A stretch of 8,820 nt of DNA from Clostridiales bacterium (GCA_012841675.1 DUUG01000235.1:1-8820); one strand, 5' to 3'; shown: positions 1-6,647, counted from the first letter of the stretch. The notes: generated by a model from the letters alone, not told the origin. Program-made: numbers and translations.

Positions 1-9
1 GGGGGCTCA

Positions 10-34
10 TTTACTGTATTATTTTACTGTATTA
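10..34. repeat. Two-copy 12-bp direct repeat at the end of the ABC transporter gene
   Basis: The unit TTTACTGTATTA occurs at 10-21 and again at 23-34, separated by one T, so the period is 13 bp. The right-hand copy contains the TAA stop codon of the minus-strand ABC transporter gene (32-34); the left-hand copy is just downstream of that stop. It looks like a small local duplication, perhaps from slippage. No hairpin or U tract that would make it a terminator is visible before the window ends. Confidence 0.7.
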
Positions 35-2686
35 ATCGAATCGCAAAGCCTCGACGGGATCTTTCTTTGCGGCCATGCGGGAAGGCAATAAGCCGGCGAT
101 AACTGTAAGTGTTACGCTGATGAGAATGAGAGAAATAGCGCCGTAAACAGGCAAAGAGGCAATGTTAGAGACGTTAGCCAATGACTTAAGCACCATGTTA
201 ATGGGGATATTCAGAAGAACGGTGATCAGTATGCCCATGAGGCCTGCGACAAATCCAATAATGACAGTTTCCGCATTGAACACGCGGGAAATATCTCTTT
301 TGGATGCGCCGATACTGCGTAAAATTCCGATTTCTCTGGTGCGTTCCAGCACGGAAATATACGTGATAATGCCAATCATAAGGGAGGAAACCACCAGCGA
401 AATACTGACAAAAGCAATCAGCACATAGGTGATTATGTCGACTACCTTGGTAACAGAGCCCATCATGATACCCATAATATCGGTATATGTGATGACATAT
501 TCTTCATGGCCGGCATTTCTCTGCATGGTGTTATATTCATCAATATAATCGGCTATGGTTTCCTTGCCTTCATAATCGACGGGATAAATATTAATGGAGC
601 TGGGATTCTCCAGATCCACCACGCCCAGGAACGTCAACATATCCTCATAGCTTGTTGGCAGACCCTTATCCTCTTTCATACGCTGTGCAAAGATGGCAAG
701 AATTTGCTCCTCCGGCAAAACGGCCATGGCATCCTCAAGCTGCTTGCGCTCTGCCTCGGGCATGGTCTGCATGTAGGCCAAAACGTCTTCCATGGTCAGA
801 TTCTTTGTAAAATCCTCCATATCAAAGGGCAGACCGGTGAGTACATTTACGTCAGGATTTGCTTTCTGTTCGGCCACAATCGCCGACGTGTTGACCTGGT
901 CGATGACATAGCGGGTCAGTTCCGGCGTATAGGCAACCGTACTGTTGATAGAGGTTGCGGTAACCTCCGGGTTCGGGCGCAAAATACCGACGACTTTAAT
1001 ATCGAGGGCGTCTTCAATAATGGATGCCATCGCTATGTCGTTTTCGCGGTTATCAACCCAAGTATTGTTTTCCTTCGTAAAGTAATCCGTGTTCAGCACC
1101 AGCTTGAAGGTGAGATGTAGCAGCTCGTCGTAGGAAAAAGTTTCGCCTGCCGGCCCTAAGTCGGACACATCTTCGCCTTTCTGCATGCGCTCTATCATCT
1201 TCTGCAGCTCTGCTTGGTCGAGCAGACCGAGGGAATACAAAACAATATCGCTTAGCTCGTTGTTGTTATTGACGATTAAAACGACCTCATCGTACGAGGT
1301 GGGCCAACGGCCGGCCAGCACATCATACTGTTTTTCAAGCAGTGCCTGATTGCCGATCATTTCCGTCCAAACATTGCTGCCCATCATGGTCATGCCGCCC
1401 CTTGGCCCCATGGAACCGCCGGAGGGTCCGCCGTACTGTGCGCCGCCCATTAGTTGGTTGAAAATGTCGCTGGGATGTACCTTTAAAATCCCGTCTTGGG
1501 TATTCGCGCTGTAAATCTGAAGGTCGAGGTTATACCCGTATTGAATATCGTTGGCAAGGTCGCGGATCTTAGCGCCGTCCTTGCTTTCCAGATACGATTT
1601 CAACTGCTTTAAGTCGTTGTTGATCACCTGTGCCGACATGGCTTTCATCATATCGGTTACGATGCTGTTGGTATACACCTTATCCAGCTCTGCCGGGTCT
1701 TTCTTCTTGCGATTAGTTTGCATCATGGAGGTCATCATGGAAGTCAGATCAATTGTCTGGCCGGTAATCTGGAGGGGATACGTGGAAAGGGTATCCTCCT
1801 GCATATTTTGGATATATGCCTGCATGCCGCTGGAAAGGGAAAGAATCAGCGCAATGCCGATAATGCCGATGCTTCCGGCAAAGGAGGTTAGGATGGTTCG
1901 CGTCTTCTTGGTCATCAGGTTTGTAAGACTTAAGGAAAGGGCCGTGAAGAACGACATGGAGATCTTTTTCTTTTTCTTCGCTCTCTTTGGCAAGGAATCC
2001 GTTTCGGGGGTATAGGGGTTGCTGTCGTCGGTGACACGGCCGTCTAGCAAACGGATGATCCGGGTCGAATACGTATCCGCCAATTCGGGGTTGTGGGTCA
2101 CCATAATAACAAGGCGCTCTTTGGAAACTTCTTTGAGAATCTCCATAATCTGAACGCTTGCTTCCGAATCCAAAGCGCCGGTGGGTTCGTCGGCAAGCAG
2201 AATATCCGGATTGTTGACCAGCGCACGGGCAATAGCTACGCGCTGCATCTGGCCTCCGGAGAGTTGGTTGGGTTTTTTATGGATTTGGTCGTCAAGCCCC
2301 ACTTTGGTCAAAGCGTCAATGGCGCGCGCTTTGCGCTCTGCCTTGGATATGCCGGCCAAGGTCATGGCCAGCTCGACGTTGGCAAGAACGCTTTGATGGG
2401 AGATCAGGTTGTAATTCTGGAATACAAAGCCGATGGAGTTGTTCCGATAGATATCCCAGTCTACATCCTTGTATTCCTTTGTGGAAACTCCGTTTACCAG
2501 CAAATCGCCGCTGGTATAGCGGTCTAACCCGCCAATAATGTTGAGCATGGTGGTTTTTCCGCAACCGGACGGGCCGAGAATGGCAACAAATTCGCTTTTG
2601 CGAAAGGTGAGTGAGACCTCCTTTAAAGCCTCGACGATGGAATCGCCTAGGGGGTAATGTTTTGTAATGTCTTTAAGTTGAAGCAT
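32..2686 (-). CDS. MacB/FtsX-type ABC exporter, fused ATPase and permease
   Basis: This is a single-chain half-transporter of 884 residues that would dimerise in the cytoplasmic membrane. The N-terminal ATPase (about 1-220) is of the LolD/MacB class. It has Walker A GPSGCGKTT (38-46), Q-loop Q90, signature LSGGQ (142-146), Walker B ILLADE with catalytic E167, and H-loop H198. A lysine-rich linker (235-241) leads to TM1 (about 266-287), an extracytoplasmic domain of roughly 455 residues, then TM2-TM4 (about 745-778, 805-828, 848-868). An FtsX-family coupling stretch, ERTREIGILRSIGASKRDI, lies at 781-799. Family members are mechanotransmission ABC proteins that export peptides or drugs, move lipoproteins, or control envelope enzymes; the substrate here is unknown. 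The extracytoplasmic domain is about twice the size I recall for MacB and includes Met-rich (about 316-350) and Gly/Met-rich (about 411-436) stretches. The ATG at 2686 was chosen because AAAGGAG (2698-2704) lies 11 nt upstream; an in-frame GTG at 2707 overlaps that site. No separate permease or membrane-fusion gene is visible nearby. Confidence 0.93.
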   Translation of the reverse strand: MLQLKDITKHYPLGDSIVEALKEVSLTFRKSEFVAILGPSGCGKTTMLNIIGGLDRYTSGDLLVNGVSTKEYKDVDWDIYRNNSIGFVFQNYNLISHQSVLANVELAMTLAGISKAERKARAIDALTKVGLDDQIHKKPNQLSGGQMQRVAIARALVNNPDILLADEPTGALDSEASVQIMEILKEVSKERLVIMVTHNPELADTYSTRIIRLLDGRVTDDSNPYTPETDSLPKRAKKKKKISMSFFTALSLSLTNLMTKKTRTILTSFAGSIGIIGIALILSLSSGMQAYIQNMQEDTLSTYPLQITGQTIDLTSMMTSMMQTNRKKKDPAELDKVYTNSIVTDMMKAMSAQVINNDLKQLKSYLESKDGAKIRDLANDIQYGYNLDLQIYSANTQDGILKVHPSDIFNQLMGGAQYGGPSGGSMGPRGGMTMMGSNVWTEMIGNQALLEKQYDVLAGRWPTSYDEVVLIVNNNNELSDIVLYSLGLLDQAELQKMIERMQKGEDVSDLGPAGETFSYDELLHLTFKLVLNTDYFTKENNTWVDNRENDIAMASIIEDALDIKVVGILRPNPEVTATSINSTVAYTPELTRYVIDQVNTSAIVAEQKANPDVNVLTGLPFDMEDFTKNLTMEDVLAYMQTMPEAERKQLEDAMAVLPEEQILAIFAQRMKEDKGLPTSYEDMLTFLGVVDLENPSSINIYPVDYEGKETIADYIDEYNTMQRNAGHEEYVITYTDIMGIMMGSVTKVVDIITYVLIAFVSISLVVSSLMIGIITYISVLERTREIGILRSIGASKRDISRVFNAETVIIGFVAGLMGILITVLLNIPINMVLKSLANVSNIASLPVYGAISLILISVTLTVIAGLLPSRMAAKKDPVEALRFD

Positions 2687-2697
2687 ACAAGACGGAA

Positions 2698-2704
2698 CTC
2701 CTTT
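2698..2704 (-). promoter_or_regulatory. Ribosome binding site that decides the ABC transporter start
   Basis: AAAGGAG on the minus strand lies 11 nt before ATG 2686-2684. The longer in-frame alternative, GTG at 2707-2705, would put this Shine-Dalgarno inside the coding sequence and has no comparable site of its own. Homology to the ATPase family also begins right after the ATG (MLQLKDITKHY). Confidence 0.75.
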
Positions 2705-2751
2705 CACAGAGCCGGGGGTAAGGATACAGTCGGCTAACTTTCAATTATCTT

Positions 2752-2774
2752 ATTATACCATATGATACCACATG
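2752..2774 (-). promoter_or_regulatory. Extended -10 promoter of the ABC transporter gene, within a tandem decamer
   Basis: On the minus strand, positions 2760-2752 read TGGTATAAT, a perfect extended -10 element (TGnTATAAT). There is no good -35 at 16-19 bp. Immediately upstream is a second, weaker extended -10 (TGGTATCAT), because a 10-bp unit is repeated in tandem (plus strand ATACCATATG at 2755-2764 and ATACCACATG at 2765-2774, one mismatch). Transcription would start near 2745, giving a leader of about 59 nt. The repeat could also be a binding site for a regulator. Confidence 0.6.
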
Positions 2775-2850
2775 AAAATAAATACAGATACGTTGATATT
2801 TGAACACTTTGTAAACATAGAGAGCTTACCAGTTTATCAGGCTTCATGGC

Positions 2851-2881
2851 AAAAAACAAAACCGCCAAAACGGCGGTTTTG
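2851..2881 (-). terminator. Intrinsic terminator of the metallophosphoesterase gene
   Basis: Read on the minus strand, CAAAACCGCC (2881-2872) pairs perfectly with GGCGGTTTTG (2866-2857) across a 5-nt loop. Six T residues (2856-2851) follow directly. The GC core next to the loop, the A/T base of the stem and the U tract fit a Rho-independent terminator 18 nt after the stop codon at 2899. On the plus strand the sequence after the stem is not T-rich, so the terminator works mainly in the minus direction. It separates this gene from the ABC transporter gene downstream. Confidence 0.9.
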
Positions 2882-2898
2882 TAAAGAGAAAACATAAT

Positions 2899-5613
2899 TT
2901 ATTTTACGATTGTAAATGCATCGAAAATCTTATATCCGTCGGCGTTGTCCTCGGTGTGCAGGGAAGTTATCTGCATTTTCTCGTCGGACACGCGGATAAC
3001 GGAAGCGCTAGGTGCCGGGCTTTCATATACGGCATTCCAGATGGGGCGGTGGCGCGTCCAGTTGTGCCGAGACGGGCCGCTGGAGGTAGCACACTGCAGA
3101 TAAGTGACACCGTCTGAGGAGGAGATCCATTTGTCCACGTCAAGGGTCTTGTGATTTCGGATGGTGGCACGCTGGAAGTTATGGTCATGGCCGCAAATCA
3201 GCAGATCTATACCCAGGCCATCCATAAACTCACCCCAGCGCAGCTCGTCAGACTCGGAGCTTAAGTTGCAGGTATAAGGTCCCTTATGGATCAATACGAT
3301 TTTCCATTTCATTTTGCTGTTTTGTACGACTTCTCTTGCCCAATCCATAACGTTTTTCTCGTTGTCGTCTCCGCCGCCAATGGATATAAACAGCGTGTTG
3401 TTCAGCTCGGTGTAGAAATTTATCCCCTTTAAGGCATTCTTTGTACCGTTGGCCGGATTGTTATGGATCATACAGTAGTTAATGCCCGTGCCGTCGCTTA
3501 CATCGTGGTTGCCGGCCACGGGAACCGTGGGATACTTGGCATGGAGATAGCCCGCATCCTCAATATAGGCCTTCCAGTCATCATACACAATGCCGCTTCC
3601 GACAAAGTCTCCGGCGTGGGCAAAGAAAGATAGATCCGGTGCAAAGTGCAAGGCCGCGTTCATGGCCGCTCCGCAACGGTTATGCGTATCTGCGAGAACG
3701 CCAAAGGCAAACTCTCCGGTTTGGGAGAAGGCGGTAAAGGTATGCACCTTGCTCCATGCCCCTTCGGTTCCGACCTGATACAGGTATTCCGCCCCGGGCT
3801 GCAGGCCTGTCAGGCAAGCGGAATAGCCGTTTAGCTCGCAGGATTGTTTTTGATAGGTGCAGAAGTTGTTTTTGCGCTCTGCTTTTACCGTCAAATCATC
3901 CGCAGTAAGCGCCGTTTTGCCCTCTTCCTTTAGAGCATAGCGGACATACCCTTCGGTGATACCCACGCCCGTCTGCCATGTGACAGCCATTTCGGTGGAG
4001 TCTGCGCCGCAGCTTATATGGACGTTGACCGGCTCTTTCGAGCCCATGTCACGGCTGATAGAATAACGGGTGGTAAGGCTGTATTGGCAATTCTTGCGGG
4101 CATACAGATCCACTTTCGAGTCAATCTCAGCGTCGGTAACGCCGGATACGACCAGCTTTCCGTTCTCGTCCGTCTGTCCCGGATAGGCAGGGCGGCCGGC
4201 CTGGTAGACTTCTGCCCCGGAAACGGGTTTGCCGGCTGCATCTGTGACGGTAAAGACCGTGTCAAAGCCTTGGCAGAGTTTTTCCACCAAAAGGCTAAGG
4301 CCGGGCAGGATGGCAACCTCTGCATCGGCGAGACAGAAAGCCTCGGAAGCGCCGTCGTACTCCATGTGTGCTTTTTCGCAGGTTATTACCGTATTTTCCG
4401 GTGCCACATACGAAGAGCCCACAGTAAAATCTAAGGAAAGCAGCGGAACGTTGCCGTCGTTTTCCGTTGTAAGCTGTATTTCCACAAGGCCGCCGTGATC
4501 CGTCACGCTTCCTGTAACGGCCGGTGCCAGATCAAAGAACGGTTCGGCGGGGGTCAGATTGCCAGAGTCATAGCCAAGGGACAGAGCCACTTTGGTATTC
4601 GGCTTTGCTCCTTCCGCATAAAGCCGGCAGGAAAGCGTTCCGCCCATTTCCGCTTCTTTGGCCACCGTCCAGCCAACGGCGGGGGTGCGGGAGGTTACTT
4701 GGAAGAACGTGGAAGCGTAAGTCTGGTTGCCTTCCTTGTCATAGGCGATAATTTCCAGCTTGTGCTCACCGCCGCAGAGCGGAAAATCAGGCGTTACGCA
4801 AAGGGCAACGCCCTTGTCTGTCTGCTTTTGTTCGATATTCTTTGTATGAAGCTGCCCGTCGATGCGAACTTCCGTGCGAGCGCAGTCTACGCCGGAGGTA
4901 ACTCCGCCGTTTTCTTCGTCATCCTCGTCAACAATCAGAGCGCAAAGCTCGGGCAGGCCCGGCCGACCGTCAACCTCCCGGCATTCCATCTGGGAAATGG
5001 TAGGCGGAAGGGCGTCAAAGTCGATGCCGCCGTATACGGCCATAATCTCGTCAATATACAGAGAACCGTGAAGCGTTTTATCACCGGTCAGCAGTCTGGC
5101 CGGGTACACCACATAGAAAGGGAGCTTCATGCCGGCCGGAATCTTCATTTTAATGAATTTCCATCCGGTCCAGTAGGCACTGCCGTAGGGAAGCTCGGCC
5201 GTTGTTCCCTCGGAGTCGACAATCATGCCGTTGAACCAGGCATTATTTCCGTCCCCGTAGACCCACATGGCAAGATGAGACGGATATTCTCCCTCGGGAA
5301 TTATCAAAACATTCGGATCGTCTTTTATGGAAAGGTCGGGAGTCGGGTGCGCGTTTTCGCCTGCATATGTAACGAAATAAGCGCGCCGGCTGCCGCCTTC
5401 GGTTGTCTCAAAGCGGAAATCATAGTTAAATTGCAGGGCATGGTTTCCTTTGCGAACGAATTGGGGATGCTCCTGCTTACTGATAACTTCAACAGAGGCG
5501 TAGGCTTTTTCGCCTTTCCATCCCCAGTGCTTGCCAGACCCTCTCCCATCTGTGTGGGCGTTTTCGAAGTTTTCCAAAAGGAGTGGTGGTCTTAGCATCT
5601 GGTTAACCGGCAT
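2899..5613 (-). CDS. Multidomain calcineurin-like metallophosphoesterase with purple acid phosphatase-type N domain
   Basis: The protein has 904 residues. The C-terminal domain (about 634-900) is a dinuclear metallophosphoesterase with all core motifs: ADTH (D642, H644), HAGD (D669), GNHD (701-704), LIH (H776) and GHDH (808-811). A fibronectin-like domain like that at the N-terminus of purple acid phosphatases precedes it (about 525-628). Further upstream are a likely jelly-roll, carbohydrate-binding-like domain (about 12-196), an Ig-like domain (about 200-308), a region that looks cohesin-like (about 312-438) and a transthyretin-like repeat (about 443-520). Only the last two catalytic-side domains are assigned with confidence; the others come from pattern and order. 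The likely reaction is phosphomonoester or phosphodiester hydrolysis, substrate unknown. The ATG at 5613 has AAGGAG 9 nt upstream. In frame above it there is no ATG, GTG or TTG before the stop at 5682-5680, so the absence of a signal peptide is real in this sequence. It has 19 cysteines and no anchor. Confidence 0.9.
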   Translation of the reverse strand: MPVNQMLRPPLLLENFENAHTDGRGSGKHWGWKGEKAYASVEVISKQEHPQFVRKGNHALQFNYDFRFETTEGGSRRAYFVTYAGENAHPTPDLSIKDDPNVLIIPEGEYPSHLAMWVYGDGNNAWFNGMIVDSEGTTAELPYGSAYWTGWKFIKMKIPAGMKLPFYVVYPARLLTGDKTLHGSLYIDEIMAVYGGIDFDALPPTISQMECREVDGRPGLPELCALIVDEDDEENGGVTSGVDCARTEVRIDGQLHTKNIEQKQTDKGVALCVTPDFPLCGGEHKLEIIAYDKEGNQTYASTFFQVTSRTPAVGWTVAKEAEMGGTLSCRLYAEGAKPNTKVALSLGYDSGNLTPAEPFFDLAPAVTGSVTDHGGLVEIQLTTENDGNVPLLSLDFTVGSSYVAPENTVITCEKAHMEYDGASEAFCLADAEVAILPGLSLLVEKLCQGFDTVFTVTDAAGKPVSGAEVYQAGRPAYPGQTDENGKLVVSGVTDAEIDSKVDLYARKNCQYSLTTRYSISRDMGSKEPVNVHISCGADSTEMAVTWQTGVGITEGYVRYALKEEGKTALTADDLTVKAERKNNFCTYQKQSCELNGYSACLTGLQPGAEYLYQVGTEGAWSKVHTFTAFSQTGEFAFGVLADTHNRCGAAMNAALHFAPDLSFFAHAGDFVGSGIVYDDWKAYIEDAGYLHAKYPTVPVAGNHDVSDGTGINYCMIHNNPANGTKNALKGINFYTELNNTLFISIGGGDDNEKNVMDWAREVVQNSKMKWKIVLIHKGPYTCNLSSESDELRWGEFMDGLGIDLLICGHDHNFQRATIRNHKTLDVDKWISSSDGVTYLQCATSSGPSRHNWTRHRPIWNAVYESPAPSASVIRVSDEKMQITSLHTEDNADGYKIFDAFTIVK

Positions 5614-5678
5614 TGTTAAAATCTCCTTTATGCTTATAAATTTGTAGCGCTTGCTTGCGCAAAAACTGTTATAGAAAA

Positions 5679-5707
5679 ATTATACAGTATATTGCCGGTA
5701 AAATCAA
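5679..5707 (-). promoter_or_regulatory. Sigma-A-type promoter of the metallophosphoesterase gene
   Basis: On the minus strand, -35 TTGATT (5707-5702) and -10 TATAAT (5684-5679) are 17 bp apart, the optimal spacing. Transcription would start near 5672, leaving a leader of about 58 nt with AAGGAG (5628-5623). The gap between this gene and the regulator upstream (5614-5779) holds no convincing terminator, so read-through from the regulator gene is also possible. Confidence 0.7.
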
Positions 5708-5779
5708 TCTTGCGAAGCAGCCTAAACCGGGAAGAACCCTCTGAGGTCTTGAATGTATCTACAAAGCGGCTTCAACGTT

Positions 5780-6265
5780 TTATTCTGTGTTGTTGGATGC
5801 CATGTAGGCTTGAAATTTTTCCAAAATGGTGGGGTTTTTTTCAAAAAAACGCAAAAGACAGTGCAAATTGCTAACTGTGGCCGGGCTGAGCGAATGCTCG
5901 ATTAATTCCGTTTCTTCCAGCGGATTTTTGCTTCCTACAAAACGCAAAAATTTCTCGACCGTTTCGTGCCGTTGCATCAAAAATGCCCCGGTTTCCCAGC
6001 CTAGGTCCGTTAGCTGAATAATATCATAGCGGTCGCATTTTAAATACCCGTATTGCGCCAGCTTTGCTATCATTTTGGAAACGGATGAGGGCTTTACGTT
6101 CAAAAGCACGGAAAGCCTGCCCACACGGGCGTAATTGTCGGCAACGCACAATCTATAGGTCATTTCTAAGTAATCTTCTAATGCAGAGGTTAGTTTTCCT
6201 GCCTGTTGGTGGATCAGCTCATAACCGCGAACGGTTCTGTAAACCGGATTTTTTTTATCCAACAT
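5780..6265 (-). CDS. DtxR/MntR-family metal-dependent transcriptional regulator
   Basis: A 161-residue cytoplasmic repressor with an N-terminal winged helix-turn-helix (about 24-92; recognition segment KPSSVSKM at 58-65) and a dimerisation/metal domain (about 93-145). It lacks the C-terminal SH3-like domain of DtxR/IdeR, as MntR does. Aligned by eye with Bacillus subtilis MntR, every metal ligand is kept: D31 and E34 in LEDYLE, H100 in QRHE, and E120, E123, H124 in ELIEH. There is a two-residue deletion between H100 and E120. The Asp at position 31 is MntR-like; DtxR has Met there. It has about 20 extra residues before the conserved core. ATG 6265 is preceded by AGGGTGAT at close spacing, whose GGTGAT could pair with the 16S rRNA end, so the start is moderately secure. 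It is divergent from feoAB and probably represses it and itself when Fe(II) or Mn(II) is abundant; which metal it senses cannot be read from sequence. Confidence 0.9.
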   Translation of the reverse strand: MLDKKNPVYRTVRGYELIHQQAGKLTSALEDYLEMTYRLCVADNYARVGRLSVLLNVKPSSVSKMIAKLAQYGYLKCDRYDIIQLTDLGWETGAFLMQRHETVEKFLRFVGSKNPLEETELIEHSLSPATVSNLHCLLRFFEKNPTILEKFQAYMASNNTE

Positions 6266-6323
6266 ACTATCACCCTGTATAGTCTATTGGAACCAAAAGT
6301 GTTTCATAACCATATATTAGCAT

Positions 6324-6342
6324 AGGGAAATTAAGTTTCCCT
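6324..6342. promoter_or_regulatory. Candidate metalloregulator operator between the regulator gene and feoA
   Basis: AGGGAAATTAAGTTTCCCT is an inverted repeat with perfect 7-bp arms around a 5-bp centre. It is the strongest symmetry in the 104-bp divergent spacer. Its size and placement match the imperfect 18-21-bp palindromes bound by DtxR/MntR proteins. From memory, the left part (GCATAGGGAAA) also recalls B. subtilis MntR boxes, which needs a proper alignment. A weak plus-strand promoter may overlap it (TTGGAA at 6287-6292 and TATATT at 6313-6318, 20-bp spacer, too long for confidence). If so, the palindrome would cover the start of feoA transcription. I could not place the regulator gene's own promoter. 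Confidence 0.6.
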
Positions 6343-6369
6343 CGTGAAAGACTTTTTAAGGAGTATTCC

Positions 6370-6603
6370 ATGAGCACCATTTCACTAAACAAACTGCCCA
6401 CGGGTCAAAAAGGGCGGGTTTTACATTTGAAATCCGATGATACTTCCCGAAGACGCCTGCTGGATCTTGGGATTGTAGTAGGAACGGAAATTGAATCCTT
6501 ATATAAAAGTCCCTCGGGAAATCCGGTGGCATACTTCATCAGAGGTGCAGTGATTGCTTTGCGGGAGGATGTATCAGACGGAATTTTAGTTTCGGTTTCA
6601 TAA
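6370..6603 (+). CDS. feoA: FeoA, ferrous iron transport accessory protein
   Basis: A 77-residue cytoplasmic protein with the SH3-like fold of FeoA, the usual length for the family. Typical features are the opening ISLNKLPTGQKGRV, the central RRRLLDLGIVVGTEI (about 27-41) and the closing GAVIALREDVSDGILV. FeoA is thought to bind or tune the FeoB G domain or pore; its exact role is unsettled. AAGGAG (6358-6363) lies 6 nt before the ATG, so the start is secure. It is the first gene of a feoA-feoB operon, with 52 nt to the chosen feoB start, and lies divergently from the metalloregulator, whose likely operator is 28 nt upstream. Confidence 0.95.
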   Translation: MSTISLNKLPTGQKGRVLHLKSDDTSRRRLLDLGIVVGTEIESLYKSPSGNPVAYFIRGAVIALREDVSDGILVSVS

Positions 6604-6608
6604 TAATA

Positions 6609-6631
6609 GGGACGGCTCTTAGAGCCGTCCC
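6609..6631 (+). repeat. Strong intercistronic hairpin between feoA and feoB
   Basis: GGGACGGCTC (6609-6618) and GAGCCGTCCC (6622-6631) form a perfect 10-bp, GC-rich stem with a TTA loop. It starts 5 nt after the feoA stop and ends 11 nt before the feoB Shine-Dalgarno. No U tract follows (GTTCCAATG), so it is not a standard terminator. It could lower read-through, mark an RNA processing site, protect the feoA transcript end, or be one copy of a dispersed palindromic repeat. Confidence 0.75.
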
Positions 6632-6642
6632 GTTCCAATGAC

Positions 6643-6647
6643 AGGAG
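6643..6647 (+). promoter_or_regulatory. feoB: Ribosome binding site that decides the feoB start
   Basis: AGGAG lies 8 nt before the ATG at 6656. An in-frame ATG at 6638 would place this site inside the gene. It also lies only 6 nt after the intercistronic hairpin and has no Shine-Dalgarno of its own, so 6656 is preferred. Confidence 0.75.

Noticed and set aside
506..1120. Open frame of 204 codons on the plus strand opposite the ABC transporter gene
   Set aside because: Antisense shadow of a well-supported gene; the predicted protein is Cys/His-rich without family resemblance.
2687..2707. GTG start giving seven more residues on the ABC transporter
   Set aside because: The segment contains the AAAGGAG site of the downstream ATG and adds no family-conserved residues.
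2775..2850. Search for a small gene or RNA in the spacer between the ABC transporter and phosphoesterase genes
   Set aside because: AT-rich, with no start codon plus ribosome binding site and no clear structure beyond the flanking promoter and terminator.
4495..5595. Long open frame (366 codons) on the plus strand opposite the metallophosphoesterase gene
   Set aside because: It lies fully antisense to a gene with complete catalytic motifs. Its translation has no recognisable domain and it has no convincing ribosome binding site.
5647..5660. GCGCTTGCTTGCGC symmetry in the phosphoesterase leader as an operator or riboswitch
   Set aside because: Only 4-bp arms around a 6-nt centre; too weak to claim, and the leader is too short for a known riboswitch.
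5732..5742. CCTCTGAGG symmetry after the regulator gene as a terminator
   Set aside because: The centre is a single base, so no hairpin can form, and there is no U tract.
6609..6631. feoA-feoB hairpin as a true intrinsic terminator
   Set aside because: No T run follows the stem in either direction (CC/GTTCC on the plus strand, ATTATTA on the minus), and feoB needs read-through from feoA.
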